From assembly GCA_002408205.1 (NCBI GenBank), contig DHQY01000013.1, forward strand, positions 82,007 to 146,006: 64,000 nucleotides of DNA, given 5' to 3'. Numbering within the stretch: position 1 is the first letter of the stretch; each line of letters begins with the position of its first letter. Positions 40,925-49,960 of the stretch are shown here, one piece after another. Under the pieces are notes generated by a model. It had not been told where the DNA came from, searched no databases, and saw only the letters and a program-made list of their open reading frames with translations. The stretch is from Bacteroidales bacterium UBA5326. GTDB taxonomy: Bacteria > Bacteroidota > Bacteroidia > Bacteroidales > UBA932. The position numbers and the translations under genes were made by a program.

Positions 40925-43537
40925 TCAATTGGAGAACCAGTAATTGAGCTTAATCATAAAAACGTTGCCGGGGAAGACATCTCCCATAAGTTTGTAACCC
41001 TCTCCAAAAGAGAAAGATCCGCCTGCATCGTATCCGGTCCTGTCCTGGGACCATACAAAATATAAGGTAGAACCCGGCCTGTACTCCCAGCGCAACACCA
41101 GGTTGCTGCGGAATTGCTGATAATTGAATCCCGGATTGTCAATTTTCAGATCAAATGTTCCGTCTCCGTCGCTATCCAGCATATAGTTCTTCCCGTTACG
41201 CTCAAAAGGAACTTTCCTGAACCGATTTTCATACGTATCATCCATGGGACGGGTAATCTCTTTTAAATGAGTATAATCCCCAATAGATACAAAGGGACTG
41301 CCATAGTACTGAACAGTCAGTTCCGGCGTGATGGCCCAGTCAACACGCAGAGTCAAACCCAGGTTACGGTTGTCTACCGTTCCCAGCAGCCATGCCGGGG
41401 ACGTGGTCAGGCGGGAGAACCGTCCAATATATTGCAGCTCATCCAAATTCCTTTCGTAAACCGCCTTACATGATAAGAGCAAATTCGAAAAAGGCCGGTA
41501 ACTCATTTCGGGCGCTAAATAGAAAAATTTTGAATTTCCGGTAAGTGCATGATAGTATGCGGCGTATACACCAAAATTCATTTTTTTTGAATGGTCGGAA
41601 TAAACACCTGCTTCATATTGTAAGTAATCGGGGACTTTCATAGCCATTCCCCCGCGAAGCAATTTTTCATCCACTATTCTGAATTTGTATTGTGCTTCCA
41701 GAAAGACAGACCAATGGTTGCGCAATTCAAAATCTGAATCGAGCTCAAAACCTGAATAAAGGCCTCTTCCCTGAAAATTCCATGCATTTTCCTGCGACAG
41801 GGTAATGTCGTAATTTTTGAAAATCCACTGGTTATCTTTCTCCACATACGCTACATTGGTGCTGTTCTTTATATTATTTGACAGTTTCATGAAGCCCAGG
41901 TCATTGAACTCCAGGCCGGGGGTACGAATCACAGCTACTTCACTATAGCGCCAATGGCCCTTGCTCCACCGTCCTATCCTGAAAAACGCGCCCAGACCGC
42001 TCATTCGTGTGCTTGTGGTATCGTATGGCAACCCGCTTCCGGGCCTTTGGTAATACCTCGCCGGAGCGGTTTGCAGCCTCCGGATAGCTTCTTCGTCTCC
42101 GCCAATATGGGTACCGAGGGCCTTGAATTCCATGAAATACTTTCGGTCTGCCCAAAATTTTGTAAAATCGAGGCCGAGGCTCAATGCATCCCTCCCGAGG
42201 AAGTCCAGGTGTTCATCACGGATGGCCCGGTGCGTATGAGTGATCATTCCGCCCAGAATAGTGTTTCCCCGGTCAAAATCTTTCTGGAAACGGCCTATAA
42301 GGTAATTGGTCAACGGCTCCACCGTTTGCACGGAATCTATGCCATTCTCATATATTTGCGCATTGGCCTTAAGGGTTACCGCCTCGAGTATTCCCACGGA
42401 AAGGCCGCCGGCGGTTCTTCCCGAGATTTTCGCCGCACCGCCTATGGTGGTGAATTCGGGCATTTTCATCATCGCAGCCCCGGGATTATAAGAAGGTGTA
42501 TGCCCTATCCGACGGGAATAAAAAAGCTCGTCCCCGTCAAAATCAAACGTGAAGATGTTCTTGCCCTCGATAAAAAACGGCCGCTTCTCCTCAAAATATG
42601 TCTCAAAGGCTGTAAGGTTCATCTGGGAAGGATCGGCCTCGACCTGCCCGAAATCGGGATTTATGGTGGCATCCAGAGTGAAATTGTTCGACAGGCCGAC
42701 CTTGGCATCCAATCCGGCCCTGGCTCCAAGGCTTACCCCTTTGGCATAAGGATTTCCCTGAATCTTTTTATTGGTGATGACACTGCCCGAAATATAGGGA
42801 GCCAGTTCCATCCGGCGGTTTTTTGGTAATTCCTTAAGGCCGTGTAACTCACCAAAAGTATATACGCCGCCTGTCCCGTCGTTAGCCATTAACTTCCAGT
42901 GACTTTCTTCCTGCAAACGGTTGACATACCTCCATGAATTGAACCCCCAGATCTGATCACAGGAAGGGCTGTAACGCAATTGGCTCAGGGGAATTCTGAA
43001 CTCTGCCGTCCAGGCGTTTTCTTCATACGCCACTTTCACATACCATACGGCATTCCAATTTAAATCCGTGTTATCATCGGAGAGCCATATATCCATTTTC
43101 TGTCCGGCCGCTGTTACAACAAACTCAAAGGCTGTCCGGCGGTCATAATAACTGTCCAGTTGTACGCCCACCATATCGCCCAAATAATTATCCCTGCGTC
43201 CCAGCCGTTTTGTAATTTTTGCCATATCGTCATACGACCTGATAGCAACATACAGATTTTTATTATCATACAAAACTTTTATTTCGGTTTTATAAGACGG
43301 TGCCGTATTATATACCGGAACATATTGTTTGTAATCGGTTTGCCACTCGCCCGCACCCCAACAGGCATCCTCCAGCCTGCCGTCAATAAGAGGCGCGTTC
43401 TCTGTTCGCAATGCCTTATAAACTCTTTTTTGAACGGTGTCTCCCTGAAAAAGCCGCCCGGCAGAATATGCAGCATAAGGAAAGAGAACTGCCGTGAGCA
43501 GAAACAGGATTGGCAGTATATATAATTTCCTGTTCAA
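40925..43537 (-). CDS. DUF5916 outer-membrane protein with CBM9-like N-terminal domain
   Basis: This 870-aa protein has a signal peptide (LPILFLLTAVLFPYAAYSAG). The N-terminal CBM9/DOMON-like domain (about 40-230) includes APLIDGRLEDACWGAGEWQT and IKVLYDNKNLYVAIRSYDD. The C-terminal DUF5916 beta-barrel part begins with ITNKKIQGNPYAKG and FEEKRPFFIEGKNIF and ends with a terminal aromatic FSN pattern. It is predicted to sit in the outer membrane. The function is unknown; some family members are linked to carbohydrate use or cell-surface protection. Confidence 0.85.
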   Translation of the reverse strand: MNRKLYILPILFLLTAVLFPYAAYSAGRLFQGDTVQKRVYKALRTENAPLIDGRLEDACWGAGEWQTDYKQYVPVYNTAPSYKTEIKVLYDNKNLYVAIRSYDDMAKITKRLGRRDNYLGDMVGVQLDSYYDRRTAFEFVVTAAGQKMDIWLSDDNTDLNWNAVWYVKVAYEENAWTAEFRIPLSQLRYSPSCDQIWGFNSWRYVNRLQEESHWKLMANDGTGGVYTFGELHGLKELPKNRRMELAPYISGSVITNKKIQGNPYAKGVSLGARAGLDAKVGLSNNFTLDATINPDFGQVEADPSQMNLTAFETYFEEKRPFFIEGKNIFTFDFDGDELFYSRRIGHTPSYNPGAAMMKMPEFTTIGGAAKISGRTAGGLSVGILEAVTLKANAQIYENGIDSVQTVEPLTNYLIGRFQKDFDRGNTILGGMITHTHRAIRDEHLDFLGRDALSLGLDFTKFWADRKYFMEFKALGTHIGGDEEAIRRLQTAPARYYQRPGSGLPYDTTSTRMSGLGAFFRIGRWSKGHWRYSEVAVIRTPGLEFNDLGFMKLSNNIKNSTNVAYVEKDNQWIFKNYDITLSQENAWNFQGRGLYSGFELDSDFELRNHWSVFLEAQYKFRIVDEKLLRGGMAMKVPDYLQYEAGVYSDHSKKMNFGVYAAYYHALTGNSKFFYLAPEMSYRPFSNLLLSCKAVYERNLDELQYIGRFSRLTTSPAWLLGTVDNRNLGLTLRVDWAITPELTVQYYGSPFVSIGDYTHLKEITRPMDDTYENRFRKVPFERNGKNYMLDSDGDGTFDLKIDNPGFNYQQFRSNLVLRWEYRPGSTLYFVWSQDRTGYDAGGSFSFGEGYKLMGDVFPGNVFMIKLNYWFSN

Positions 43538-43609
43538 ATTACTGAGATCTTTACTACTAAGTTATATATATATATTTTATACCGGAAATATATTGTCCGT
43601 TAAAATTCA

Positions 43610-43645
43610 CTGCCCTGCCCAAACACATTTGTTTGAGCAGGGCAG
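43610..43645 (-). terminator. Hairpin downstream of the ExbB-like gene (probable terminator)
   Basis: A perfect 8-bp outer stem (CTGCCCTG / CAGGGCAG) and inner AAACA/TGTTT pairs form a long hairpin 58 bp after the ExbB-like stop. On the minus strand only a weak T-rich run follows (GAATTTTAA), so it might be a partial terminator or a processing signal. Confidence 0.5.
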
Positions 43646-43702
43646 CAACGGATATCCAATAATCCGGACAAGCCCCTGAATCACGCACAAAACGCTTTGG
43701 CA

Positions 43703-44014
43703 TCAAATCCTGGGCTTGTGGATAATGCGGATGATGAGCGACGCTACATAGATGAGTCCGCCGTAAATAATGGGGATCAATCCCACTTTTATTCCACCTG
43801 CCATGACACTCATTGAAACATCTCCTGCCTGCTGTATGGCATCGCATACCTGGGAAAAGCCCAGGAGCGTGGACAGGATGCCGGTGATCAACGCCAGCAG
43901 ACCAATTTCTTTAGTCCAGGCAGGAGCTTTCCAGGCTGCAATGATTAAAAATACCAACTCAATTGTCAAAAGTCCCATAAAAAGAGGACCACCACTAATG
44001 AATAATTCTAACAT
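43703..44014 (-). CDS. MotA/TolQ/ExbB-like proton-channel family protein (short form)
   Basis: This 103-aa protein has three membrane helices (GPLFMGLLTIELVFLIIAAW, IGLLALITGILSTLLGFS, GLIPIIYGGLIYVASLIIRI). The pattern LLGFSQVCDAIQQAGDVSMS resembles the pore-lining region of ExbB/TolQ, but the protein is about half their length. No ExbD partner is next to it. It has its own strong promoter and diverges from the LytTR gene. A role in membrane potential or signalling is unproven. Confidence 0.7.
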   Translation of the reverse strand: MLELFISGGPLFMGLLTIELVFLIIAAWKAPAWTKEIGLLALITGILSTLLGFSQVCDAIQQAGDVSMSVMAGGIKVGLIPIIYGGLIYVASLIIRIIHKPRI

Positions 44015-44038
44015 AATCTTTTGTTTTAGTTGTTATCA

Positions 44039-44069
44039 CAAAAGTACATTGGCATCACAGGTTATCAAA
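44039..44069 (-). promoter_or_regulatory. Bacteroidetes-type promoter for the ExbB-like gene
   Basis: On the minus strand TTTG (44066-44069) is followed by exactly 19 bp and then TACTTTTG (44039-44046), matching the -33/-7 consensus completely. The -7 box lies 24 bp before the ATG at 44014. Confidence 0.8.
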
Positions 44070-44164
44070 GGTCAAAACCGTTCCGCAAGGTGCAAAATCC
44101 GTCTGTCGGCTTTCAAGTACCGGCAACATGCATAATAATTTTCACGGATTGCCTATTTTTGAAC

Positions 44165-44869
44165 ATGAGAAAGTATTTCAACATTGGGTACTGGCTGGTG
44201 GTTGTGCTGTTGATGAGCCTTATTTTTTCGAGTGTCGTGGACGGGTATTCCAAAGCCCTGCTGCTGGCTGTAATGTTCCTGCCCGGAGCCTTGCTCGCCA
44301 AATACCTGATGAGGGACCTTTCCTTTACAAACCGGCGCAAAGGCATCCTGCACTGTATCTGCCTGGCTGTCTCCACCCTCCTTACAGAGTACCTGTGTAT
44401 CATTTTTACCAGCTGGTACCTGTTCAAACTCTATCCGGGAAATCTGCCCGACCTTATCTTCAATCCGGTTCTCATTTGGATTCTTCTGGCGGCCTTTATC
44501 GCGCTGGAACGCATTATTGAATATTACCTGATAAAGACCGTGCCGCCCGACGAATACATCACATTCATCTCCGAACGGAAAAAAGTTTCCGTTCGGACAG
44601 ATTCCATATTGCTGGTAGAATCGAGGGATTCAGAAGTTCTTATCCGGATGGCAGATCAAACAGCATACCGTACCAAAATGAAAATCTCGCAATGGGAATC
44701 GGTGCTGGACGACCGGTTTATCAGGGTACACCGTTCTTACCTGATTAACGTGAACCACATTGAACACACCACAGCCAGCCAGGTGACCGTAGGCAGTTTC
44801 ACGATAGAAGTTTCCAGAAAGTACAGGGACACTTTCCGGCGGTCAGTACAACCGCCTCAAAATTGCTGA
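44165..44869 (+). CDS. LytTR-family regulator with N-terminal membrane domain
   Basis: ATG 44165 (MRKYFNIGYWLVVVLLMSLI) is preferred because it opens the first helix; a longer frame adds a non-membrane tail with poor composition. The 234-aa protein has four membrane helices (about 1-125), then a LytTR DNA-binding domain (about 130-230) with VSVRTDSILLVESRDSEVLI and DRFIRVHRSYLINVNHIEH. Such proteins bind DNA while membrane-anchored. The divergent gene may be its target. A TATTTTTG element 3 bp upstream of the ATG is a possible -7 box, implying a very short leader. Confidence 0.85.
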   Translation: MRKYFNIGYWLVVVLLMSLIFSSVVDGYSKALLLAVMFLPGALLAKYLMRDLSFTNRRKGILHCICLAVSTLLTEYLCIIFTSWYLFKLYPGNLPDLIFNPVLIWILLAAFIALERIIEYYLIKTVPPDEYITFISERKKVSVRTDSILLVESRDSEVLIRMADQTAYRTKMKISQWESVLDDRFIRVHRSYLINVNHIEHTTASQVTVGSFTIEVSRKYRDTFRRSVQPPQNC

Positions 44870-44928
44870 TGCAACCGGGCAATTCCTTAGCTTGCAAAGC
44901 ATTTCTTTAACACGGTGAAGAACTGACG

Positions 44929-45022
44929 CAAGATATTTAGAAAGGGTAACGCCTCCCATTGGCTGACGCCAATGGGTCCTTCCCTCCGCGGGCGCGAGGT
45001 TTCTCTTTTTCTAAATATCTTG
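44929..45022 (-). repeat. Family A structured repeat, copy A4
   Basis: A complete copy in the reverse orientation with outer arms CAAGATATTTAG / CTAAATATCTTG, inner hairpin CCCATTGGC-TGAC-GCCAATGGG and the GC-rich arm on the minus strand. It is joined by a 95-bp linker to family B copy B1; together they form a 295-bp composite on the left flank of the serine hydrolase gene. Confidence 0.85.
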
Positions 45023-45117
45023 TGAGGTTATTCGTTTGTGTTGTGCAGGTTTTAGTTTGGATTGTGGGAGTTTTGGATTGGTGCCGGCTGAAAGGATGCT
45101 GGCCAAATTAAGGAAAG

Positions 45118-45223
45118 GCAAACCCGGATTACCGCGCAACGCCAAATTTGCGGAATTTAAACACCAGTATATCAAGTGTTTGAAAATCACAAAATTTCTC
45201 ATGCGCGGTACTCCGGGTTTGCC
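45118..45223 (+). repeat. Family B long-hairpin repeat, copy B1
   Basis: Arms AAACCCGGATTACCGCG and CGCGGTACTCCGGGTTT pair with a single mismatch region. The inside (AAATTTGCGG ... AAATTT) also pairs around a small loop, so almost the whole 106 bp is one hairpin. It ends 6 bp before the serine hydrolase stop codon. Confidence 0.85.
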
Positions 45224-45229
45224 TCCTCT

Positions 45230-46555
45230 TTATTCAGGCAACAACCTGTATGCTTTGCTTAAAAACAAAGGATATGTGGGCTCGTGTTTAAACATGTTCA
45301 AATAATACAGAACAATCAGGTCATTATCCGGATCTATCATGTATTCCGTGCCCAGCATGCCTCCCCAGGCATAAGCACTATTTGAAACCTCCGGAACGGG
45401 CTTTTTCAGTTCATTATATAATTCAAAGCCGAGGCCGAATCGGAAGCCCGCTCCCCCGGAGTTCACTTCAGGCAACCTGTTGACCGTGGTCATAGCCTCT
45501 ACCGTCTCGGCTTTTAAAACCTGTCGGCCGTTGAAAGTGCCTTTGTTAAGCATCATCTGGCAAAACCGGGCGTAATCCTCAATGGGACCGTTCAGCCCTA
45601 TGGCTCCTTCACAGTATGACTGATCGGAGCAAATTGTTCCCAGGGCAAACATGTTCATCATTGTGGCAGGCTCCAGCTTTCCGTCAACAGAGTTGTACGG
45701 CTTAACAAAGCGTTCCAGCATATCAGGCGCATAAAACCAGTCGGTATGCTCCATTCCCAGAGGCTCAAGGATGGTTTCTTTAACATATTCGCGCAGGGGT
45801 TTGCCCGAAATGCGCTCTATCATATAGGCCAGCATGTTGGTGCTCACATGGTAATTCCACTCGGTTCCCGGATCAAATCCCAGTGGGTATTTAGCCAGAT
45901 CCAGCATAGCCTCTTCCAGGGTCTTGAAGCTGCTTTCCCCCACATAATAGCTGTGCTGCCCGCAGGGAGCTGCTGAATTATCGGCTGCGCCGGATGCGGC
46001 CTTTGCTGCCTCGGCCCCGCGGATTTCACCCACCAGCCCTGCTCCGAGCCCCGAACTGTGCGACATTAAATGCGCAAATGTCATTGTCGCGGCCACCGGA
46101 CGGGTTTCGAACGTGCCATCGGAATTGACTTTTGTCACCACCTGGTCCGGAATTCCCGGAAAATACTTTGACACCGGGTCATCAACTGCCACCAGTCCCT
46201 TCTCCACCAATGTCATAAACGCAGCGGTGATAATAGCTTTTGTCTGTGAAAACAGCACATAGTAATCTGCTGTTGTGGCGGGAATCCGGTTCTCTACGTC
46301 TTTCCATCCAAAGGCTTTATGATAGATCACGTTCCCTTCTTTAGCCACAAAGGCCGTAACACAACTGACTTTGCTATCGTCAACAAACGACTGTAACAGC
46401 GAATCCACGCTTTTCATTTTTACCGAATCAATTCCCAACCGGGTCAGGTCCGGGGTGTGGTTAAAATTTTGCGGCAATTTTTCCTTTGCAGGGCCGCTAC
46501 ATTGCCAGGCAATCATGGCCGGCAACAGAATTAACAGTGCGATGTTCTTTTTCAT
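45230..46555 (-). CDS. serine hydrolase (class C beta-lactamase-like esterase), lipoprotein
   Basis: This 441-aa protein has a lipoprotein signal (LPAMIAWQCSG). SxxK motif: VLFSQTKAIITAAFM. The Tyr motif region is WNYHVSTNMLAYMIER; third-motif-like residues lie near the end (AWGGMLGTEYMIDP). This is the EstB/DAP-like group of class C-related serine hydrolases. It is the only gene between two composite A/B repeats (44929-45223 and 46711-46904), which is unusual. Substrate unknown. Confidence 0.82.
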   Translation of the reverse strand: MKKNIALLILLPAMIAWQCSGPAKEKLPQNFNHTPDLTRLGIDSVKMKSVDSLLQSFVDDSKVSCVTAFVAKEGNVIYHKAFGWKDVENRIPATTADYYVLFSQTKAIITAAFMTLVEKGLVAVDDPVSKYFPGIPDQVVTKVNSDGTFETRPVAATMTFAHLMSHSSGLGAGLVGEIRGAEAAKAASGAADNSAAPCGQHSYYVGESSFKTLEEAMLDLAKYPLGFDPGTEWNYHVSTNMLAYMIERISGKPLREYVKETILEPLGMEHTDWFYAPDMLERFVKPYNSVDGKLEPATMMNMFALGTICSDQSYCEGAIGLNGPIEDYARFCQMMLNKGTFNGRQVLKAETVEAMTTVNRLPEVNSGGAGFRFGLGFELYNELKKPVPEVSNSAYAWGGMLGTEYMIDPDNDLIVLYYLNMFKHEPTYPLFLSKAYRLLPE

Positions 46556-46558
46556 AAA

Positions 46559-46594
46559 TATTCAGGCAATTATTCAGGTAATTATTCAGGTTAT
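46559..46594 (+). repeat. 13-bp tandem repeat upstream of serine hydrolase gene
   Basis: Three near-identical units of about 13 bp built on ATTCAGG(T/C)AATT lie directly next to the start codon on the upstream side. Slippage at this site could vary the leader length of the serine hydrolase message. Only three units are present, so it is a weak case. Confidence 0.55.
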
Positions 46595-46710
46595 AGGGGC
46601 ACTAAGTTAAGATTTTATGCCGAGATAACAGTAGGTTACGCTGCGGCTCTTCTATTGTGAGGAAATGGGAAATTGCGGAGTTTCTGAGGCAAAACCCGTG
46701 TTTCGCGCAG

Positions 46711-46817
46711 GGTAAACCCGGATTACCGCGCAGCGCTCAATTTGCAAATTTTAAACACCTGCATATCAATTACTTGAAAATTCCAAAATCTTTCTTGCGC
46801 GGCACTCCGGGTTTGCC
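46711..46817 (+). repeat. Family B long-hairpin repeat, copy B2
   Basis: Arms AAACCCGGATTACCGCG and CGCGGCACTCCGGGTTT. The inside contains AAATTTTAAACAC-type and AATTACTTGAAAATT-type stretches that pair. It is in the same orientation as B1 but directly followed by family A copy A5 without the 95-bp linker. Confidence 0.8.
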
Positions 46818-46825
46818 ACCTCTTG

Positions 46826-46904
46826 GAGGGAAACCTCGCGCCCGCGGAGGGAAGGACCCGGTTGCGCCAGCAACCGGGAGGCGTTTCCCGCACTAAATAT
46901 CTTG
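46826..46904 (+). repeat. Family A structured repeat, copy A5 (left arm missing)
   Basis: The left outer arm is lost at the junction with B2. GGGAAAC, the GC-rich arm CCTCGCGCCCGCGGAGG and an inner hairpin CCCGGTTGC-GCCA-GCAACCGGG remain, then GTTTCCC and CTAAATATCTTG. The inner-hairpin base changes are compensatory compared with other copies, which supports selection for structure. Confidence 0.75.
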
Positions 46905-46954
46905 TGGCGTGCTTACAATTAAATGAAGTAAATCCGTGAGCTGCTGCTGGTCCT

Positions 46955-48592
46955 CTATTCCCTGATTCCCAGTTTGAAGTGCAGTAATTTGGGTATTTCT
47001 CCAATGTAGGGTCCGCCCCAGTCGGTCTCGTCTCCGTTAAGAACCCGGATCATTTGAAACTCGCCGTTTTCATAATAACCTTCCATGACTTTGAGATATT
47101 GCCAGGCTTTTCCTTCGTTTTTTCCAACAGGGTTGAACGTAAAACGGCAGGTAGTGCCTGCGGCCAGGAATTCGTTTTCATCCAGTTTGATAATCATAGC
47201 CTTCCCGTTGCGGTTTTCGGGCTGCGGATCCTGAAGGAGGTCCAGCCTTTGTCCTTTTCCGAACATAATTACGGCTTCCCAGTCGCCCAGATCAAGGCGT
47301 TGTATCTGGCCACCTTTCTCGGGCTCAACTACAGAGCGGATGCGGCCTTCAAAGCCCCATTGAGCCAGTTTCCCTGCCATAGGAACGAGCAATTTGTATT
47401 CTTCGAACAACGGATCGGAACGGTCATCGGCGGCTCCGCCCCAACGGCTGTCTATTCCAAATGGAGAAAAGCCTATTCCTTTTTCTATCACTTTATACAA
47501 GTACTTCACATGATTCCCCGTTTCGGGAACCATAAGCACGTTATCCGGACGGGCATACAAATCGATTATTTTCAAAACCGTCTCGTCTCCGGATAAATAT
47601 ATATCGGGTGCTACAAAGTCGAGAGACGGTGCAGCTGCTTTCCATATGGGAATCACGTTATCTGTGGGACCACCACTTTCATAGTGAGTTGCGGGAGGAT
47701 TGGAGAGCGGATCGCGCAAGGCGGCGTTTGCGTACATGGGCAGCGGGTTGACCGCTTTCCCGGCAGCAGCCACATTCTCTATGTAACTGGCCACGGACCA
47801 TGCATGGAAATACTCATCGGCATCCTTGCCAAAGACTTCCGCCCAGGTACCTTTGGCATCGGCTGGAATGTTCAGCTGTTTCAACACCCCGGCCTGGAGC
47901 AAGGCCTCCGGAACGGGCTGTTCAAAAAGCTGTTGCGCCGAGGGGGAATAATCGCGCACGCTGCCCCAGGATCCGGGTTCGTTCTGAACCTGCACCAGAA
48001 TCACGGTATGTTGCGGATCGGCCTCTTTCAGGTACTTCATGAATTCGGTGAAGGCTTTTGCATCGGCTTCCATGGCCTCCCTGGCATGCGGGGAGGGAGA
48101 ATCCACCGGTTGACCATCCCTGCCAATGATATTGGGATACTTCTGTGCGTCTTCTTTCATCCAGCCGGGCATGTAATGGTTGCTGCCGTTCTTCCATGTG
48201 GCGAACCACAGTAAAACCAAGCGGACATTCCTTTCCCTGGCCTGGTCCAAAACCATTTGTATCATGGAATAATCATATTTTCCGGGCTCAGGTTCAAATT
48301 GTTCCCAGTAAATGGGAATCTCCAGGGTATTGGCATGCATTGATTCAATGGTATTCCATACACCCGGAAGCATTTTGGGCCATGTAGAGGAATTGGCAGA
48401 CTGACCGCCAAATATAAAGAAGGGCTTCCCGTCTACCAAAAGGGCATAGCGGCCTTCATTTTCAATAAGTTCTGGCATTTCTACCTGATTGGAAGGAGCG
48501 CTGGGAGGAGTGCAGGAAACAACCATGTTGACAAGCACAAACAAAGCCATTGTATATGCCGTGCGTACTACCGGGAAGGTTAAGTATTTCAT
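46955..48592 (-). CDS. GH35-like beta-galactosidase with DUF5597 C-terminus, exported
   Basis: This 545-aa protein has a signal with probable lipobox (LVNMVVSCTPP). The TIM-barrel (clan GH-A) starts with FFIFGGQSANSSTWPKML. The acid/base region is ILVQVQNEPGSWGSVRDY and the nucleophile region VLMVPETGNHVKYLY, giving two conserved glutamates. The C-terminal part fits DUF5597. The expected activity is removal of terminal beta-galactose. It is 9 bp downstream of the GH109-type gene and is likely part of a small glycan-degrading operon. Confidence 0.82.
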   Translation of the reverse strand: MKYLTFPVVRTAYTMALFVLVNMVVSCTPPSAPSNQVEMPELIENEGRYALLVDGKPFFIFGGQSANSSTWPKMLPGVWNTIESMHANTLEIPIYWEQFEPEPGKYDYSMIQMVLDQARERNVRLVLLWFATWKNGSNHYMPGWMKEDAQKYPNIIGRDGQPVDSPSPHAREAMEADAKAFTEFMKYLKEADPQHTVILVQVQNEPGSWGSVRDYSPSAQQLFEQPVPEALLQAGVLKQLNIPADAKGTWAEVFGKDADEYFHAWSVASYIENVAAAGKAVNPLPMYANAALRDPLSNPPATHYESGGPTDNVIPIWKAAAPSLDFVAPDIYLSGDETVLKIIDLYARPDNVLMVPETGNHVKYLYKVIEKGIGFSPFGIDSRWGGAADDRSDPLFEEYKLLVPMAGKLAQWGFEGRIRSVVEPEKGGQIQRLDLGDWEAVIMFGKGQRLDLLQDPQPENRNGKAMIIKLDENEFLAAGTTCRFTFNPVGKNEGKAWQYLKVMEGYYENGEFQMIRVLNGDETDWGGPYIGEIPKLLHFKLGIRE

Positions 48593-48601
48593 GGCATTTC
48601 C

Positions 48602-49960
48602 TTAATAATAGGTTACCTGGGAAAGCTGTTCCCACGCGCCGCGGGTAAAGTCGGGAACGGCCACCGGCCTGCCGCTGTTGGCCACTGATGTACGGGAGAG
48701 TTCAATAATGGAGCTCCATTCGGCGGCATCGTACACATCCATGTCCAACGGCAGTCCGTTACGCAGGCAATACACAAGCCGGTAATCCATAATGAAGTCC
48801 ATTCCTCCGTGCCCGCCAACCTCTTTGGCCTTCAGCCCCACTTCCCTGACAATTGGATGTTCGTACAGCAGAAGCAGTGAATCCAGTGCGACATCGGATA
48901 GGAAAGCGTGCCCGTCGGGTTCCAGAGCAATCCCGGGCCTGGGGTACTTTTGCGCAAATCCTTTGGTACCGCTTATCGTATGGAGGCGACTGTAAGGCCG
49001 CGGACTGGTCACGTCGTGCTGCAGCATGACGCTCTTTCCCTTTAAGGTTCTGATGACCGAGGTGTTCATATCGCCGTTCAGGTATGCGGTTTGCGCATAT
49101 TCCGAGTCTTCCCTGAATTTTTCTTTTGCATAGGCAGTCATTCCAAACTGACCGGACGAAACAGAGACCAGGTAATCCATTCTGTCTCCCCTGTGGATAT
49201 TCAGGATATGTGCTATGGGGCCGAAGCCGTGCGTGGGATAGAGATTCCCGTTTTCCAGGGCATTGTGTTTCAGCCGCCACATGTTCCAGTATCCGGTAGT
49301 ATCGTTGAAATTCAAATACCTCAGATCATGAATATAGGCTCCCTCGGCATGCACGATTTCCCCGAATAATCCCTTTTGTACCATGTTCAGGGTTGCCATC
49401 TCAAAGAAGTCATAATTGCAGTTCTCCAACTGAATGCAGTGACGGCGGGTCTTTTCGGCCGTGTTAACCAACTGCCAGCACTCCTCAACGGTCAGCGCCG
49501 CCGGGACCTCCAGTGCTACGTGTTTTCCGTGCTCCATGGCATAAACGCCAATAGGTGTATGCAAGTCCCAGTGGGTACAAACATAGACCAGATCCACATC
49601 GGCCCGTTCGCAAACCTGTTTCCAGTCTTCGGGACCGGTATAAGACTCGGCCCGGGGCAAACCCTTTGTAACAAGGATCTCGTTGGCATTGTCCACGTTT
49701 TCAGGCACCACATCGCAAAGCGCCACCACCCGGACACCTTCCAGGAAAGTATACCTGCGGACCGCTTCCGAGCCGCGCATTCCCAGGCCGATAAAGGCAA
49801 TGCGCACCGTATCCAGCGGCTCGCACCTGAGTTCCAATACATCTTTAACCCCCGGCTCACGGGGAGGCTCCGGAAATTTGATTAAATGTTGGTTGTTGTT
49901 GCACGATAGCAGAAACGCCACAGCCAAAAATGCTGTTGCAATGTAGAAAAATCTTTTCAT
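48602..49960 (-). CDS. GH109-type NAD-dependent glycosidase / Gfo-Idh-MocA oxidoreductase, lipoprotein
   Basis: This 452-aa protein has lipobox AFLLSCNNN. The Rossmann NAD site is IAFIGLGMRGSEAVRRYTF. The C-terminal domain has HGFGPIAHILNIHRGDRMDY and HGGMDFIMDYRLVY, typical of GH109 enzymes (alpha-N-acetylgalactosaminidase, using an NAD-assisted elimination mechanism). A lipoprotein with bound NAD fits the known family. It starts by a 4-bp overlap with the preceding gene. Confidence 0.85.
   Translation of the reverse strand: MKRFFYIATAFLAVAFLLSCNNNQHLIKFPEPPREPGVKDVLELRCEPLDTVRIAFIGLGMRGSEAVRRYTFLEGVRVVALCDVVPENVDNANEILVTKGLPRAESYTGPEDWKQVCERADVDLVYVCTHWDLHTPIGVYAMEHGKHVALEVPAALTVEECWQLVNTAEKTRRHCIQLENCNYDFFEMATLNMVQKGLFGEIVHAEGAYIHDLRYLNFNDTTGYWNMWRLKHNALENGNLYPTHGFGPIAHILNIHRGDRMDYLVSVSSGQFGMTAYAKEKFREDSEYAQTAYLNGDMNTSVIRTLKGKSVMLQHDVTSPRPYSRLHTISGTKGFAQKYPRPGIALEPDGHAFLSDVALDSLLLLYEHPIVREVGLKAKEVGGHGGMDFIMDYRLVYCLRNGLPLDMDVYDAAEWSSIIELSRTSVANSGRPVAVPDFTRGAWEQLSQVTYY

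Noticed and set aside
43557..43847. Open frame overlapping the end of the ExbB-like gene and its hairpin
   Set aside because: Protein composition is poor and it crosses the hairpin at 43610-43645; the ExbB-like frame explains the coding part.
44030..44164. Longer N-terminus for the LytTR protein
   Set aside because: The added 45 residues overlap the divergent promoter and do not look like a conserved domain; ATG 44165 starts the first membrane helix.
46657..46896. Short open frame through repeats B2 and A5
   Set aside because: Its codons are the repeat sequence itself; similar frames arise at every A and B copy and are not conserved as protein.
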